A stretch of DNA of 64,000 nt from contig JAKFDI010000012.1 of the NCBI GenBank assembly GCA_036676235.1, positions 1 through 64,000 of the forward strand, written 5' to 3'. Origin of the DNA: JAKFDI01 sp036676235 (lineage in GTDB: Bacteria > Pseudomonadota > Gammaproteobacteria > Burkholderiales > Burkholderiaceae_C). Within the stretch, counting starts at the first letter, position 1; every line of letters begins with the position of its first letter. A model generated the notes under the pieces. The model saw only the letters and a list, made by a program, of their open reading frames with translations, ran no database searches and was not told where the DNA came from. This document shows, one piece after another, positions 9,020 to 18,158 of this stretch. The translations under genes and the position numbers were made by a program.

Positions 9020-9430
9020 ATGCTTTTCCGCCGACTCCACTCACCGCTTCACAAGACCCTCACCTTCGGCCTCGTGCATGTCAGCGTCGCCGTGGCGGTG
9101 GGCTGGGCGCTGACGGGCAGCTTCGTACTGGCCGGCCTGCTGGCGCTGATCGAGCCGGCGGTGAATACGGCGGCCTATCACTTCTTCGATCGTGCATGGA
9201 CGCGGCATGCGCACGCCGGCCCGTCGCTCGCCAAGGTCTCATCCTTCGGCGCGCTGCACCTGCTGATCGCCGTCGGCGTCGGCTGGGCGCTGACGGGCAG
9301 CTTGGCGGTGGCCGGCGCGTTGGCCCTGATCGAGCCGGCGGCCAACAGCGTGGCGCTGTATCTCTTCGAGCGCTGGTGGACGCGGCGCCGGGCCGGCGAA
9401 GCGACACCGGTGCTGCCGCGCGCCGCCTGA
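9020..9430 (+). CDS. Membrane protein with two tandem DUF2061 units
   Basis: A 136-residue protein made of two similar units of 60 residues. In each, a segment of the type FGLxHVSVAVAVGWALTGS (or FGALHLLIAVGVGWALTGS) leads to an LALIEPA motif and a short F(D/E)RxWTR end. The second unit repeats the first at exactly 180 bases, and GGCTGGGCGCTGACGGGCAG is identical at 9101 and 9281. Four hydrophobic segments are expected. DUF2061 proteins are small predicted inner-membrane proteins without assigned function, usually with a single unit, so a fused duplicate is somewhat unusual. A Fur-box-like sequence lies just upstream. Confidence 0.8.
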   Translation: MLFRRLHSPLHKTLTFGLVHVSVAVAVGWALTGSFVLAGLLALIEPAVNTAAYHFFDRAWTRHAHAGPSLAKVSSFGALHLLIAVGVGWALTGSLAVAGALALIEPAANSVALYLFERWWTRRRAGEATPVLPRAA

Positions 9431-9495
9431 CCCTGCGCACCTCGGCATCCCCGGGTGGTCAGAATCGCAGCCATCTTCACTCGCAACGAGACGAC

Positions 9496-10260
9496 ATGGC
9501 TTCCTCGCTCTACATCCTGACCGGCGCCTCGCGCGGCCTCGGCGCTGCCCTCGCCGAACAACTGCTGGCGCCCGGCGTGGTGCTCATCGGCATCGCCCGC
9601 CACGCCGACGCTGCGCTCAACGCCAAGGCGCAGGCGGCCGGTGCCAGCCTCGAACAGTGGACGCTCGACCTGGCCGACCCGGTGCCGGCGGCCGAGCGGC
9701 TCGACGCCTGGCTGCGGAGCATCGATCCCGCGCGCTTCGACGACGCGGCGCTCATCAACAACGCCGGCGTCGTCACCCCGCCCGGCCCCATCGACGACTG
9801 CAGCGCCGCGGAGTTGTCGGCTGCGTTGCGCGTGGGCCTGGAGGCGACGGTGCTGCTCAGCGCCGCCTTCCTGCGCGGCACGCGGGCCTGGCCGGCACGC
9901 AGGAAGGTGCTCAACATTTCCTCGGGCCTCGGGCGCCGCCCGATGGCTGGCAGCGCCCCGTACTGCGCGGCCAAGGCCGGCATGGACCTGTTCTCGCGTG
10001 CGCTCGCCCTCGACGAGGCGCACCGCGGCGACGGCGGCGCAAAGGTGGTCTCACTCGCGCCCGGCGTGATCGACACCGGCATGCAGGTGCAATTGCGCTC
10101 GGCCGACGATGCCGGCTTTCCCGAACGCGGCAACTTCGTTGCGCTCAGCACGCAGGGGAAGCTGGCCAGTCCGCAGGCTGCGGCAGCCCAGGTGCGGGCC
10201 TATCTGAACCGCGCGGACTTCGGCGCCAACGTGATCGCCGACGTGCGCGATCCGGGCTGA
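9496..10260 (+). CDS. Short-chain dehydrogenase/reductase (sepiapterin reductase-like)
   Basis: A 254-residue classical SDR. Seen: cofactor-binding TGASRGLGAAL (about 9-19), NNAGV (about 90), the active-site Ser in LNISSGLGRRP, YCAAKAG with Tyr and Lys of the YxxxK motif (Y156/K160 region), and the PGVIDT motif. The order and the AGSAPYCAAKAGMD context recall sepiapterin reductase and benzil-reductase-like SDRs. Substrate unknown. The start is the ATG at 9496, since the longer open frame upstream runs through the DUF2061 gene. It ends one base before the tail of the convergent dioxygenase gene. Confidence 0.85.
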   Translation: MASSLYILTGASRGLGAALAEQLLAPGVVLIGIARHADAALNAKAQAAGASLEQWTLDLADPVPAAERLDAWLRSIDPARFDDAALINNAGVVTPPGPIDDCSAAELSAALRVGLEATVLLSAAFLRGTRAWPARRKVLNISSGLGRRPMAGSAPYCAAKAGMDLFSRALALDEAHRGDGGAKVVSLAPGVIDTGMQVQLRSADDAGFPERGNFVALSTQGKLASPQAAAAQVRAYLNRADFGANVIADVRDPG

Positions 10261-10261
10261 A

Positions 10262-11014
10262 TCAGTCCTTCGCCGGTCCCTGAAAGCCGCCGCGCCGGAA
10301 CGTCAGTACCAGCGTGTCGCGGTGGCCGCCGGGCTGCTGCGCATCGAGCGGCTGGATCGGCGTGGTCTCGTGGATCACGCGCTCGTCGTCGAGCACCAGC
10401 GCCGTCCACGACTCGGAGAGCGTGAAGCGGATGCCGGCAGGGCTGGCGGCATCGAACACGCGCGTCTCGCCGCCCTTCACGCCGTGGCGATCGACAAGCA
10501 CCACCACCACGAGATCGACACCGTCGCGGTGCGCGCCCTCCGGTGTGGGGCGGCCGATGCCGTCGGTGGTGTCGATGCGGAACTGGTGCGCTTCGACGTA
10601 CCACGGCTGCGCGCCCTTGAGCGCCGTGGCCCGGCCGGCCAGCGCGACCAGCATCGCCCGCCACGCCGGCTGGTCGACAACGGCGGGCTCCATCGGCTCG
10701 AACCAGCGTTCCAGCCCCCCGTGCAGCGCGTTGTATTCGACCGGCTGCCAATGCGCGCGGTGCGCCGCCTGCACGACCGACTCGCCGTCGACGGTGAAGC
10801 AGGCGTGGCGCCGGCGGCGATAGCGCCCGCCATCGCGCAGGTAGGCGTCCGGCGGCAGGTCGTTCCAGCTCGGCTGCAATACGTTCAGGTCGGAAAGCGC
10901 GGCGCCGGTGAGCTGCGCGAAGCCTGCGGGGCTCAAAGCTGCATGGCCTTGGCGGCGCAGCAGCGCATCGAGTTCACGCGGGTCGACCACCGGGGGCGCG
11001 AGCAACTGAGTCAT
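10262..11014 (-). CDS. 2OG-Fe(II) dioxygenase family protein
   Basis: A 250-residue protein of the 2OG-Fe dioxygenase family that includes amino-acid hydroxylases such as isoleucine dioxygenase. Seen: the metal-binding His-x-Asp in EGAHRDGVDLVV, the distal His in RVIHETTPI, and an Arg in RDTLVLTFR placed to bind 2-oxoglutarate. A conserved FRID (about 155) and the YxxxLHGGLERWFEPM region also fit. The open frame continues to 11200, but ATG 11014 is preferred because upstream residues are low-complexity and overlap the divergent gene. Free amino-acid hydroxylation is a family-based guess; the substrate is unknown. Confidence 0.82.
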   Translation of the reverse strand: MTQLLAPPVVDPRELDALLRRQGHAALSPAGFAQLTGAALSDLNVLQPSWNDLPPDAYLRDGGRYRRRRHACFTVDGESVVQAAHRAHWQPVEYNALHGGLERWFEPMEPAVVDQPAWRAMLVALAGRATALKGAQPWYVEAHQFRIDTTDGIGRPTPEGAHRDGVDLVVVVLVDRHGVKGGETRVFDAASPAGIRFTLSESWTALVLDDERVIHETTPIQPLDAQQPGGHRDTLVLTFRRGGFQGPAKD

Positions 11015-11136
11015 CGCGCGATGATGCCGCAAGGCCGCCGCCGACATCGCCGCGCGGCATCGCTTCTTGCCTTGAATCAAGGCCGGCCGCACCGCGGCTG
11101 ATAGTGTCGCCTGCCCCGCCCTTCCCGCCGATTCGC

Positions 11137-11757
11137 ATGCCGCCCTCCACACCCGCGCCGGCGCCGGCGCCTCACACTTGGGTCGACGACGGGCAGGCAC
11201 TCGCGACGGGCGTGCTCACCACCACGCTCGGCATTTCGCTGATGGCACATGCGGGCCTGCTGACGGGCGGGCTGCCGGGCCTCGCCTTCCTCGTGCACTA
11301 CGCCAGCGGCTGGCCGCTCGGGCCGGTGTTCTTCGCGCTCAATCTGCCGTTCTACGTCCTCGCCTACACCCAGATCGACGCGCGCTTCGCGTGGCGCACG
11401 CTGCTGTCGGGTGCGCTGCTGGCGGTGGCCATCCAGTGGATGCCGAACGTGCTGCGCTTCGGCGAGGTGGCGCCGCTGTTCGCGAGCGCCATGGGCGGGC
11501 TGCTGATCGGCACCGGCCTGCTCATGCTGTTCCGCCACAACACCAGCCTCGGCGGCTTCAACGTGCTGGCGCTGTGGCTGCAGCGGCGGCGCGGCTGGTC
11601 GGCTGGCGTGGTGCAGATGGTGCTCGACTGCGCCATCGTGCTTGCGGCCCTGTTCGTCACCGACGTGCAGCGGGTGCTGCAGTCCATCGTCGGCGCGGTG
11701 GTGTTGAACCTGGTGCTGAGCTTCAACCACCGGCCGGGACGCTACCGCGGCGCGTAG
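11137..11757 (+). CDS. YitT family membrane protein
   Basis: A 206-residue integral membrane protein with about five hydrophobic segments. Family landmarks are LTTTLGISLMAHAGLLTGG near the N-terminus, LPGLAFLVHY, the NLPFYVLAY segment, and LLIGTGLLMLFRHNTSLGGFNVL. YitT (DUF161) proteins are of unknown transport function. The ATG at 11137 is preferred over the GTG at 11104. It starts 122 bases from the divergent dioxygenase gene, so the two share a promoter region. It is convergent with the S4-domain gene, 6 bases away. Confidence 0.82.
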   Translation: MPPSTPAPAPAPHTWVDDGQALATGVLTTTLGISLMAHAGLLTGGLPGLAFLVHYASGWPLGPVFFALNLPFYVLAYTQIDARFAWRTLLSGALLAVAIQWMPNVLRFGEVAPLFASAMGGLLIGTGLLMLFRHNTSLGGFNVLALWLQRRRGWSAGVVQMVLDCAIVLAALFVTDVQRVLQSIVGAVVLNLVLSFNHRPGRYRGA

Positions 11758-11763
11758 CTTCGA

Positions 11764-11988
11764 TCAGCCCGGCGCGGCGGCGACGTGGATGCGCGTGTCG
11801 GCCACCTGCACCACCTGGCCCGCGCGGATCTTGCAGGTCTTGCGCAGCTCCTGCTGGCCGTTCACCTGCACCTTGCCCTCGGCCACCAGCGCCTTCGCGC
11901 CGCCGCCGCTGCCGGCCAGGCCCGTGGCCTTGAGCAGCGCATCGAGCGTGATGAATTCGCCGCGCAGTTCGAAGTCGACGCGGTTCAT
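11764..11988 (-). CDS. S4-domain RNA-binding protein (YbcJ-like)
   Basis: A 74-residue stand-alone S4 RNA-binding domain. Seen: FITLDALLKATGLAGSGG, the KALVAEGKVQVNG turn that marks S4 domains, and an RKTCKIRAGQVVQV basic strand. E. coli YbcJ is the nearest well-known relative. The start codon overlaps the stop of the upstream LLM oxidoreductase gene as ATGA (11988-11985), so translation is probably coupled. Exact RNA target unknown. Confidence 0.85.
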   Translation of the reverse strand: MNRVDFELRGEFITLDALLKATGLAGSGGGAKALVAEGKVQVNGQQELRKTCKIRAGQVVQVADTRIHVAAAPG

Positions 11989-12989
11989 GCCTGCCCCGCC
12001 GCAGCCGTGAGGCCAAATTCCTGCGCGAGCAGCGCATAGGAATGCCGCCGCACCTTCGGATCGTGCGCCCAGGTGTTGACCACGAGTTCATCCAGTTCGA
12101 GTTCAGCAGCGAGCGCACGCAGCTTCTCGCCCACCTGCTTGGCCGTGCCGACGAAGGCGCGCCGGCGCATGCCCTCCACCTTCGGCCATTCGGCGGGCGT
12201 GAAGCCGCGCTCGGCGATCACGTCCGGCGTCTGCAGCGGCCCGAGCACGCCGCGCTCGCGGTCCATGCGCCAGCGCTCGCGCGACATCGCGTGGTGGATC
12301 GCCGCTTCCTCGGTGTCGGCCACGAGCGCCCAGACGCAGATCGTCGGCTGCGGTTTCGGATGCCGCTCGCTCGGCTGGTAGAGCCGGCGGTAGAGGTCGA
12401 GCGCCTGCTCCACGCCCTGTCCGTCGACAAAGAAGTAGGCATAGGCGTAGGGCAGGCCGAAGTGCGCGGCGAGCTGCGCGCCGTAGTCGCTGCTGCCCAG
12501 CACCCACAGTTCCGGCGCATGCGGCCCCCGCGGGTGCGCGCTGATGCCCTGGTAAGTGGGCAGCGAGGTCCAGGCCTGCAGGTCGCGCACTTGCTGCGGA
12601 AAGTTTTCAGCCGCGGCATAGGCATTGGGATTCAGCGCCTGCGCAGTGCGCATATCGCCACCCGGCGCGCGGCCGACGCCGAGGTCGATGCGCCCCGGCG
12701 CCAGCGCCTCCAGCACGCGGAACTGTTCGGCCACCTTCAGCGCCGAGTAGTGCGGCAGCATCACCCCGGCGCTGCCCAGGCGAATGCGCATGGTGCGGGC
12801 CGCGATGGCGGCCAGCAGCATCTCCGGCGCACTGCCCACGATGGTCGGCAGGTTGTGGTGCTCGCTGCACCAGAAGCGGTGGTAGCCGAGTGCCTCCACG
12901 TGCGTGGCGAGATCGAGCGTGTCGCGGATGGCGGCGTCTTCGCCGAGGCCGCTGACCGCGATGGATTGATCGAGAACCGAGAGTTTCAT
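11985..12989 (-). CDS. LLM-class flavin-dependent oxidoreductase (YhbW-like)
   Basis: A 334-residue luciferase-like monooxygenase. Landmarks are the N-terminal LSVLDQSIAVSG, YHRFWCSEHHNLPTIVGSAPEML (an FMN-pocket region in this class), RIRLGSAGVMLPHYSALKVAEQF, and GRIDLGVGRAPGGD. E. coli YhbW is the closest familiar protein; a physiological substrate is not known. The start ATG (12989) lies one base from the left end of the inverted-repeat element at 12991, so its native promoter must be inside or beyond that element. It is translationally coupled to the S4 protein. Confidence 0.85.
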   Translation of the reverse strand: MKLSVLDQSIAVSGLGEDAAIRDTLDLATHVEALGYHRFWCSEHHNLPTIVGSAPEMLLAAIAARTMRIRLGSAGVMLPHYSALKVAEQFRVLEALAPGRIDLGVGRAPGGDMRTAQALNPNAYAAAENFPQQVRDLQAWTSLPTYQGISAHPRGPHAPELWVLGSSDYGAQLAAHFGLPYAYAYFFVDGQGVEQALDLYRRLYQPSERHPKPQPTICVWALVADTEEAAIHHAMSRERWRMDRERGVLGPLQTPDVIAERGFTPAEWPKVEGMRRRAFVGTAKQVGEKLRALAAELELDELVVNTWAHDPKVRRHSYALLAQEFGLTAAAGQA

Positions 12990-12990
12990 T

Positions 12991-13260
12991 TAGGGCCTGC
13001 TAACGCTATGGGAGGGTTCGCGCCGGTGCCTGGCAGGGCGCAGGGCAAGGCGCCCGCGAGGCCGTGTGCCCGTGGCACACAACGAGCGGGCAACGCGGCC
13101 CTGCGCCCTGCCAGGCACCGGCCCTTCGGGTGATCTCGGCAAAACGGCGCCTGCCGCGTTGCAAATGCTCGCCGTAGCAACCGCTACGTCTGCGCTTTGC
13201 GCCTTGCAGGCGCCGTTTTGCCGAGTCACGCGAGCCCTCCCATAGCGTTAACAGGCCCTA
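12991..13260. mobile_element. MITE-like 270-bp element with 32-bp terminal inverted repeats
   Basis: The ends are inverted repeats: 12991-13022 begins TAGGGCCTGCTAACGCTATG and pairs with 13229-13260 with two mismatches. Inside are two further perfect inverted repeats, 24 bases (13023-13046 with 13098-13121) and 19 bases (13135-13153 with 13207-13225), plus small hairpins such as GTGTGCC/GGCACAC (13064-13080) and CGTAGC/GCTACG (13173-13188). No coding sequence fits. Both outer ends carry TA, which could be a TA target duplication as in IS630/Tc1-type elements; that assignment is inference. It fills the whole gap between the LLM gene and fghA. Confidence 0.75.
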
Positions 13261-14097
13261 CGCAGACAGGTGTTGCGCGTGGTGGCGCAGATGGTCGGCC
13301 ATGAAGGTCGACACGAAGTAGTAGCCGTGGTCATAGCCCTCATGGCGGCGCAGCGTGAGCGGCTGGCCGGCGGCGGTGCAGGCCTGTTCGAGCCGCTCGG
13401 GCAGCAGTTGCCCGTCGGCGAGGAATTTATCGGCCAACCCCTGGTCGACGAGCAGCGGCGGCAGCCGGGCGCCGCCTTCGATGAGGGCGACGGCATCGTG
13501 CTCAGCCCAGCGCGCACGATCGGCGCCGAGATAGCCGGTGAAGGCCTTCACGCCCCACGGGCAGGCACTCGGCGCGCAGATCGGCGCGAAGGCCGAGACG
13601 CTGCGGTAGAGACCCGGATGGCGCAGCGCCAAGGTGAGCGCGCCGTGACCGCCCATCGAGTGGCCGAAGATGCCGACGCGGTCGGGCTGGGCCGCAAAGT
13701 TCGACAACACCAGCTCGCGAAGCTCGTGCGTGATGTAGCGCTCCATCTGCCAGTGCTTGTTCCACGGCGCTTCGCTGGCGTCCAGATAGAAGCCGGCGCC
13801 TTCGCCGAAGTCCCAGTTGCGCGTGGCGCCTTCGATGCCTGTGCTGCGCGGGCTGGTGTCGGGCGCGACCAGCATCAGCCCGAGTTCGGCGGACATCTGC
13901 TGCGCGCCCGCCTTGATCGGGAACGTCTCTTCGGTGCAGGTCAGCCCGGCCAGATAGAACAGCACCGGCACCGACCTGCTCGCGGCCTGCGGCGGGCGGT
14001 ACACCGCGAAGCGCATCGGCAGGCCGACGACGGCCGAGTCGTGGCGGTAGAAGCCCTGCACGCCGCCGAAGCTGGCGTGCTCGCTGATGGTTTCCAT
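13258..14097 (-). CDS. fghA: S-formylglutathione hydrolase
   Basis: A 279-residue esterase-D-type hydrolase that converts S-formylglutathione to formate and glutathione. Seen: LAGLTCTEETFPIKAGAQ, PDTSPRSTGIEG, the nucleophile elbow GHSMGGHGAL (Ser147), an acid region PLLVDQGLADKFL, and the catalytic His in GYDHGYYF. Length matches the family. The open frame runs on to 14940, but ATG 14097 gives the normal N-terminus. It lies 8 bases downstream of the frmA gene in one operon. Its TAG stop (13260-13258) coincides with the right end of the inverted-repeat element, so the element abuts or created this terminus. Confidence 0.93.
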   Translation of the reverse strand: METISEHASFGGVQGFYRHDSAVVGLPMRFAVYRPPQAASRSVPVLFYLAGLTCTEETFPIKAGAQQMSAELGLMLVAPDTSPRSTGIEGATRNWDFGEGAGFYLDASEAPWNKHWQMERYITHELRELVLSNFAAQPDRVGIFGHSMGGHGALTLALRHPGLYRSVSAFAPICAPSACPWGVKAFTGYLGADRARWAEHDAVALIEGGARLPPLLVDQGLADKFLADGQLLPERLEQACTAAGQPLTLRRHEGYDHGYYFVSTFMADHLRHHAQHLSA

Positions 14098-14105
14098 CGC
14101 CGTGC

Positions 14106-15212
<1,107 letters not shown>

Positions 15213-15323
15213 GAGCATTGCTCCTCGACAAGCCCGGCGGCACCGGGCGACGGGGCATTATTGCGAGCCCGCCCCGCCGGCGTGCCGCGCGGGGCTTGTG
15301 CCCCGCACGTTCATCGCCGCGGC

Positions 15324-15770
15324 TCAGTCGTGGCGGCCGCGATCCTTGCCGTGGCCATGGCCGCGGTCGTGACCCCGGTCATCGTCGCGCGCATGATCCT
15401 TGTCGTGGCCCTTGTCACGGCCCTTGTGCTTGTGCCCGTGATAGCCCGGCTCATATTCGGCCGACTTCACGAAGTACACCGGCATGCCGCAGGCGTCGTA
15501 CTTGTGGCAGTGCTTGCGCCAGTTCTTCGCATGGCCGGGCGGCACATGCATATAGACGGGCTGAACGCGCGCGGGGCGCTTCGGCTGCACGATCACCATC
15601 GGCTGCGGATACAGCACGTGCCGCGGCGGCGCATTGCTCACGTCCACGCGCCCGTAAACGCCGGGCGACACCTCGCCTTCCACCGACACGCTGATCGTCG
15701 GCCCCGCGTTCGCGGCCGCAGCGCCGACCGTGAGTGCTGCGATTACCCCCCAACGAATTGCCTTGTTCAT
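15324..15770 (-). CDS. Secreted protein with His/Asp/Lys/Gly-rich tail
   Basis: A 148-residue protein with a clear signal peptide (MNKAIRWGVIAALTVGAAAANA), a middle domain with PPRHVLYPQPMVIVQPKRP and a cysteine pair in KHCHKYDACGMPVYFV, then a low-complexity tail of GHDKDH/DRGHGHGKD units. The middle part resembles small periplasmic proteins common in Burkholderiales. The tail could bind metal ions, which is inference from its histidine content. The corresponding DNA (about 15327-15440) is repetitive and may vary in length between strains. Monocistronic as far as seen. Confidence 0.75.
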   Translation of the reverse strand: MNKAIRWGVIAALTVGAAAANAGPTISVSVEGEVSPGVYGRVDVSNAPPRHVLYPQPMVIVQPKRPARVQPVYMHVPPGHAKNWRKHCHKYDACGMPVYFVKSAEYEPGYHGHKHKGRDKGHDKDHARDDDRGHDRGHGHGKDRGRHD

Positions 15771-15870
15771 GTATTCCTTTCCAGCGCCTCGACCGGGCGC
15801 AACTGCGGAACCGTCACGATGCCACAGCCGCCGCCCCGTCAGACGCGGAGAAACGCTTCTCTACAAAACT

Positions 15871-16344
15871 TCATCCGCGGTGCACAGGGTCGATCCACAG
15901 CACCGATTCGGGTTTCTCCACCGGCTCGATGTCGAGATTGACCGCCACCGCCTCGCCGTCGCTGCGCACGAGCACGCATTCGAGAACCTCGGTGGCGCTC
16001 GCGTTGATCTCCTGGTGCGGCACATAGGGCGGCACGTAGATGAAGTCGCCCGGCCCCGCTTCGGCGGTGAACTCGAGCCGCTCGCCCCAGCGCATGCGCG
16101 CGCGGCCCTTGATGACGTAGATCACGCTTTCGAGCGGTCCGTGGTGATGCGCGCCGGTCTTGGCGTCGGGGTGGATGTGCACCGTGCCGGCCCACAGCTT
16201 CTGCGCGCCGACGCGCGCGAACGTGATCGCCGCCTTGCGATCCATGCCGGGCGTCTGTGCAGTGTTGGCATCGAGCGAGCCGGCGGGCACGACGCACACG
16301 CCGTCGTGCTTCCAGGCGGGTGATGGATCGGAATGGGCAGTCAT
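15871..16344 (-). CDS. Cupin-domain protein
   Basis: A 157-residue single-cupin protein. The first cupin motif is seen in HIHPDAKTGAHHHGPLESVIYVIKG (two His and a Glu as metal ligands) and the second in AGPGDFIYVPPYVPHQEIN (His). N-terminal residues TAHSDPSPAWKHDGVCVVPAGSLDANT fit a family of small cupins in proteobacteria with unknown substrate. The open frame extends to 16647, but ATG 16344 gives the natural start. It is divergent from the cold-shock gene, with about 260 bases between them. Confidence 0.8.
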   Translation of the reverse strand: MTAHSDPSPAWKHDGVCVVPAGSLDANTAQTPGMDRKAAITFARVGAQKLWAGTVHIHPDAKTGAHHHGPLESVIYVIKGRARMRWGERLEFTAEAGPGDFIYVPPYVPHQEINASATEVLECVLVRSDGEAVAVNLDIEPVEKPESVLWIDPVHRG

Positions 16345-16603
16345 GCGTGTCTCCGGTGAGCGTGTGATGGATATTGGGGATGTGAAGACCCTGCTGCGAA
16401 CCGGGAGCGGCGCTCGTCGCCCGCTTCGTGTACATTCGCCCCTCACAGTTATACGCAAGACATTGGTTGTTTGAGATCTCCTTCCTTCCCGCTGCGGTTC
16501 TCGCACCGGGCTCGCTCGAAATCCCCAGATCGTCTCTTGAGTGTCGCTGCCAGCGCACGGCATGTCGCCGCGCGCTTCTTTTGTTCTAGATAGGAAATCG
16601 TCC

Positions 16604-16816
16604 ATGACGACGCAAACCGGTACCGTGAAGTGGTTCAACGAAAGCAAGGGCTACGGCTTCATTGCTCAAGACGCGGGCGGTGCCGACCTCTTCGCTCACT
16701 TCCGCGACATTCAAGGCTCGGGCTTCAAGACCCTGGTCGAGAACCAGCGCGTTGAATTTGAAGTCAAGCAAGGCGAGAAGGGCCTGCAGGCCGCGAACAT
16801 TCGCGCGGTCGAGTGA
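16604..16816 (+). CDS. cspA: Cold-shock protein, CspA family
   Basis: A 70-residue cold-shock domain protein that binds single-stranded RNA/DNA. RNP1 is seen as KGYGFIAQD and RNP2 as DLFAHF, after the usual TGTVKWFNESKG start. The ATG at 16604 follows AGGAAATCGTCC; an earlier in-frame ATG (16541) would add residues foreign to the family. The 258-base region upstream is AT-richer than its surroundings and is likely to hold the promoter and a long structured leader as in other csp genes. A strong terminator follows at 16854-16880. Which csp paralogue this is cannot be told. Confidence 0.95.
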   Translation: MTTQTGTVKWFNESKGYGFIAQDAGGADLFAHFRDIQGSGFKTLVENQRVEFEVKQGEKGLQAANIRAVE

Positions 16817-16853
16817 GCTGACGCTCAGACCAGCGGGCTTCGCGCCCACAGAG

Positions 16854-16880
16854 AACGCGGCTTCGGCCGCGTTTTTTTTG
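16854..16880 (+). terminator. Rho-independent terminator after cspA
   Basis: A perfect 8-base-pair stem AACGCGGC/GCCGCGTT around a stable TTCG tetraloop is followed by an unbroken T run (16872-16879). It lies 38 bases past the cspA stop codon, on the same strand. Confidence 0.93.
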
Positions 16881-16881
16881 C

Positions 16882-16971
16882 TCAACCCACGAACGCTTCG
16901 AGGGTCACCGCGATGAACGCGGCAGCGGCCAGCAGCATGATGAGCGTCGTGGCAAGCGTGGGCTTCTGCAT
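16882..16971 (-). CDS. Possible 29-residue single-pass membrane peptide
   Basis: The minus strand reads MQKPTLATTLIMLLAAAAFI then AVTLEAFVG, a short polar start followed by one hydrophobic helix. A GGAG sequence lies 5 bases upstream of the ATG at 16971. It sits between the cspA terminator and the divergent oxidoreductase gene. Small one-helix proteins of this form are often real, but there is no homology evidence here, and alanine-rich frames arise easily in such DNA. Confidence 0.4.
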   Translation of the reverse strand: MQKPTLATTLIMLLAAAAFIAVTLEAFVG

Positions 16972-17071
16972 GGCGGCTCCAGTGGGGGCGGTTCGGGGCG
17001 TCGCGGCACACGGCGCCGACTTGAGCGATACCATGAACCCAACCCATGAAGAACGCTTGAAGGAGTACGCG

Positions 17072-18106
17072 ATGCCCTCGCTGTCGTCAATGACAAACCA
17101 CCAGGTCCGCCTTGCTGCCCGGCCGGTCGGCGCCCCCACCCGCGACAACTGGCGCTTCACTACCGAACCGGTCGCCGAACCCGGCGACAAGCAGGTGCTC
17201 GTGAAGTCGCTGTACCTGTCGCTCGACCCCGCCATGCGCGGCTGGATGAACGAAGGCCGCAGCTACATCCCGCCGGTCGGCATCGACGAAGTGATGCGCG
17301 CCGGCGGTGTCGGCGTGGTGCTCGCGTCGAACCATCCCGGTTTCGCCGTGGGCGAGCATGTGAGCGGGCGTCTGGGCATCCAGCAGTACTGCCTGTTCGA
17401 CGCGCGCGAGATCGAGGCCGGCGGGCTGGAGAAGATCGACGAATCCAGGGGCTCGCTCACGCAGTGGCTGAACGTGCTCGGCATGCCGGGCATGACCGCC
17501 TACTTCGGCCTGCTGGACGTGGGCCAACCCAAGGCCGGCGAGACGGTCGTCGTCTCGGGCGCGGCCGGCGCCGTGGGGCAGACGGTGGGCCAGCTCGCGA
17601 AGATCCGCGGTTGCCGCGCGGTGGGCATCGCCGGCGGCCCCGAGAAGTGCGAGTGGGTGGTGCGCGAACTCGGCTTCGACGCCTGCATCGACTACAAGGC
17701 GGGCAACGTGCGCGAAGGCCTGAAGACGCATTGCCCCAAGGGCGTGGACATCTACTTCGACAACGTGGGCGGCGAGATCCTCGACACCGTGCTCACGCGC
17801 ATCACGCGCGGTGCGCGCATCGTGATCTGCGGCGCCATCAGCCAGTACAACAACACCACGCCGGTGGCCGGGCCGAAGAACTACATGTCGCTGCTCGTGA
17901 ACCGCGCGCGCATGGAAGGCATGGTGGTGTTCGACTACGCCGAGCGCTACCCGCAGGCGATCGAAGAACTGTCAGGCCACCTGAAGGCCGGCCGCATCAA
18001 GTCGAAGGAAGACGTGGTGCAAGGCATCGAGACTTTCCCCGAGACCTTGATGAAGCTGTTCTCCGGCCAGAACTTCGGCAAGCTGGTGCTGCAGGTGGGC
18101 GATTAG
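17072..18106 (+). CDS. NADP-dependent zinc-free MDR oxidoreductase (CurA-like)
   Basis: A 344-residue medium-chain dehydrogenase/reductase of the leukotriene-B4-dehydrogenase/CurA type, which reduces activated double bonds with NADPH. Seen: LYLSLDPAMRGWM near residue 55, GMPGMTAYFGLLDVGQPKAGETVVVSGAAGAVG (cofactor site), GIAGGPEKCEW, YFDNVGGEILD, and ICGAISQYN. No zinc-binding cysteines are present. The start at 17072 follows AAGGAG, with an alternative ATG at 17090; longer frames reach back to 16913. The substrate is unknown. It is followed 52 bases later by the hybrid kinase gene. Confidence 0.88.
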   Translation: MPSLSSMTNHQVRLAARPVGAPTRDNWRFTTEPVAEPGDKQVLVKSLYLSLDPAMRGWMNEGRSYIPPVGIDEVMRAGGVGVVLASNHPGFAVGEHVSGRLGIQQYCLFDAREIEAGGLEKIDESRGSLTQWLNVLGMPGMTAYFGLLDVGQPKAGETVVVSGAAGAVGQTVGQLAKIRGCRAVGIAGGPEKCEWVVRELGFDACIDYKAGNVREGLKTHCPKGVDIYFDNVGGEILDTVLTRITRGARIVICGAISQYNNTTPVAGPKNYMSLLVNRARMEGMVVFDYAERYPQAIEELSGHLKAGRIKSKEDVVQGIETFPETLMKLFSGQNFGKLVLQVGD

Positions 18107-18158
18107 GCTGGGACTCCCCGAACACGCTGCAGGCGCCGCACCCCTTTCGCCTCGGCCC

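Noticed and set aside
12991..13260. The inverted-repeat region as a rho-independent terminator or a CRISPR array
   Set aside because: There are no T runs beside the stems, and no regularly spaced direct repeats; the long outer inverted repeats fit a mobile element better.
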